From contig NZ_AP019400.1 of NCBI RefSeq assembly GCF_004295585.1, forward strand, positions 4,686,001 through 4,750,000: DNA of 64,000 bases, read 5' to 3'. The DNA comes from Cohnella abietis (GTDB lineage: Bacteria; Bacillota; Bacilli; Paenibacillales; Paenibacillaceae). The translations under genes and the position numbers were made by a program. A model generated the notes under the pieces. It made no database searches, was not told where the DNA came from, and worked only from the letters and a program-made list of their open reading frames with translations. Shown here in pieces: positions 62,531 to 64,000 of the stretch (the first letter of the stretch is position 1; each line of letters begins with the position of its first letter).

Positions 62531-63582
62531 GATGTCACCCCCGCAGAAATTTTATTTTCACTATAAGTATGAACAAATTCCGTTAATTCCTTTAGCTTTT
62601 CCAGCGATGCCTCTGGGAACAATCCATGTCCAAGGTTGAAAATAAATCCAGGCTCTTGCATTCCTTCGTCTAGAATTCTTCGAGCGTGCTCATGAATGAC
62701 TTCCGAAGGCGCAGTAAGTACATAGGGATCCAGATTGCCCTGAACAGCAAACTTACCACCCGTGCGGCGTCTGCCTTCAGATACGGAAACCCGCCAATCC
62801 AACCCAATGACATCACTCTGCAAGCTAGTAAGATGAGGAAGCAATTCTCCTGAGCTTACGCCTGGGAAATAAATTTTCGGCACATCAAGGTCTGAAAGAC
62901 TTGCAAAAATGCTTTCCACATGCGGAAGCACAAATTGCTTGAAATCATGCGGTGCCAGCGAGCCTACCCAGCTATCAAACAATTGCACAGCCTTGGCTCC
63001 CGATTGAATATGCGCGCGCAAATAGGTTGCCGCCATATCTGCAAGCTTACCCATCAAGTTATGCCAAACATTCGGATCACTATACATGAGTGCTTTAGTC
63101 CGTATGTAGGATTTGGATGGGCGTCCTTCTATAAGGTAGCTAGCCAACGTGAATGGAGCTCCTGCAAATGATATTAGAGGCACCGTAAGCTCACGCTCAA
63201 GAATCTTAATGGTGTCCAGCACATGCGACAAATCTTTTTCCACATCAATAGGCTTTAAACGCTCAATATCACTCGCGCTACGGATTGGATTATGGATGAC
63301 TGGCCCGACATCCTTGACGATATCAAAATCAATTCCAATCGAAGCTACGGGATTCATAATATCGGAGTATAGAATAGCTGCATCAACACCAAGCTTATGT
63401 ATCGGCATGAGTGTCACTTCAGCAGCGAGCTCCGGCTGCTTGCAAATTTCGAGCAGAGTATATTTTTCTTTTATTTTACGATAATCAGGATCATAACGTC
63501 CGGCTTGACGCATATACCACACAGGCACCCGTTCAACCGACTCTCCCCTGCAGGCGCGTAGAAACAAGTCATTCGTAATCAT
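62527..63582 (-). CDS. hemE: Uroporphyrinogen decarboxylase HemE
   Basis: 351 residues. VPVWYMRQAGRYDPDYR contains the conserved PVWxMRQAGR substrate motif; ILYSDIMNP holds the catalytic Asp; LFDSWVGSLAP and FNLGHGLFPEA follow. It converts uroporphyrinogen III to coproporphyrinogen III. First gene of the hem operon; SD AGAGGA precedes the ATG. The 184-bp gap to the divergent MFS gene should hold both promoters. Confidence 0.97.
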   Translation of the reverse strand: MITNDLFLRACRGESVERVPVWYMRQAGRYDPDYRKIKEKYTLLEICKQPELAAEVTLMPIHKLGVDAAILYSDIMNPVASIGIDFDIVKDVGPVIHNPIRSASDIERLKPIDVEKDLSHVLDTIKILERELTVPLISFAGAPFTLASYLIEGRPSKSYIRTKALMYSDPNVWHNLMGKLADMAATYLRAHIQSGAKAVQLFDSWVGSLAPHDFKQFVLPHVESIFASLSDLDVPKIYFPGVSSGELLPHLTSLQSDVIGLDWRVSVSEGRRRTGGKFAVQGNLDPYVLTAPSEVIHEHARRILDEGMQEPGFIFNLGHGLFPEASLEKLKELTEFVHTYSENKISAGVTS

Positions 63583-63766
63583 AGTGTTATCCTCTTCTAG
63601 ACAATAGATTGGTTACTTTCCTTTCATTATGCCCCTTTTGCCCCGCTAGAACAACCTCATGCGCCCTTAGGAGTATGACAATAGTTTGACAAAGGCCATA
63701 ATAGAAGCTTAATCGCTTGTGATATACTATCAAGACATAAGAATGGCAGACAAAAAGGAGCAACAA

Positions 63767-64000
63767 ATGCAGCGCTGGAAAATAAATTTGATCGTCCTGA
63801 TGAGCGGAAATTTCCTGGTATTTGCGGGAATGACGATGATTATCCCGTTCCTATCCTTATATTTAAAACAAGATCTTGGGTTAACAGACAATCACGAAAT
63901 TGGTCTATGGGCTGGGTTAATTTTCGCAGCAAATTTCGTTACATCATTCCTATTCCAGCCGTTATGGGGCAAGCTCTCTGATAAATACGGGCGCAAATTA
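63767..64000 (+). CDS. MFS transporter, 5' part only
   Basis: The first 78 codons are present, cut by the window end. Two hydrophobic helices (about 8-30 and 47-65) are followed by MFS motif A, WGKLSDKYGRK. This suggests a drug or metabolite efflux pump of about 400 residues. AAAAAGGAG lies six bases before the ATG. Divergent from hemE. Substrate unknown. Confidence 0.85.
   Translation, partial: MQRWKINLIVLMSGNFLVFAGMTMIIPFLSLYLKQDLGLTDNHEIGLWAGLIFAANFVTSFLFQPLWGKLSDKYGRKL

Noticed and set aside
63670..63730. TTGACA near 63686 as promoter of the MFS gene
   Set aside because: No good -10 lies at 16 to 18 bp; TATACT further on does not fit, so no promoter is called.

Overview
The window reads as chromosome of a low-to-mid GC, endospore-former-type Firmicute, most likely Paenibacillaceae (Paenibacillus/Cohnella-like). 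The evidence is the Bacillus-type yrr synteny, a T-box leader on alaS, several TTG/GTG starts with strong Shine-Dalgarno (SD) sites, two YesM/YesN-type two-component systems next to carbohydrate genes, and a hemE-hemH-hemY operon. No rRNA or tRNA gene was seen. This placement is inference from gene content; no database was searched.

Region 1 (1-24.6 kb) is core housekeeping. Left to right it holds a membrane-anchored polysaccharide deacetylase, an AI-2E-family permease and a class B penicillin-binding protein (pbpI-like), followed by a chemotaxis receptor. Next come two U32-family tRNA hydroxylation proteins (trhP2, trhP1), mltG, two DUF1292 proteins, ruvX, yrzL/IreB-like, alaS with its T-box, yrrI, a small zinc ribbon, yrrD, a cysteine desulfurase and cymR. 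mnmA lies divergently, then a YebC-family gene, a methyltransferase, two small unknown genes and pepF. Compared with the Bacillus subtilis order, udk/greA are replaced by the chemotaxis receptor, trmR is missing and mnmA is flipped.

Region 2 (24.6-27.4 kb) is a tandem array of 52-bp non-coding units, 19 full plus one partial. An IS4-family element with a 9-bp target duplication interrupts it. The array ends at the stop codon of a DNA-deoxyinosine glycosylase-like gene.

Region 3 (27.4-47.1 kb) is accessory and metabolic. It has a sugar ABC importer without its own ATPase and a metallo-beta-lactamase-fold/TetR pair with a clear operator. An HD-GYP protein, a CapA/GDPD/FAH-family gene run and a YesMN system in front of a GH3 N-acetylhexosaminidase-like gene follow. 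A three-gene ABC-2 exporter and a UvrD-like helicase close the region.

Region 4 (47.1-48.7 kb) is a second array of 22 units of 51 bp. Diverged direct repeats border it and a hairpin terminator lies beyond each border.

Region 5 (48.7-60.1 kb) is a rhamnoside-utilisation locus (YesM, YesN, binding protein, two permeases, GH78 alpha-L-rhamnosidase) plus a PhyH-family dioxygenase divergent from an AraC regulator. Region 6 (60.1-64 kb) holds the heme operon and the start of an MFS transporter.

The least explained content is the pair of tandem arrays. They share short words in the same order although their sequences differ, and neither looks like coding sequence or CRISPR. Other points for follow-up are a probable ATT start codon for trhP1 and an unexplained set of hairpins between yesM and the ABC-2 exporter.
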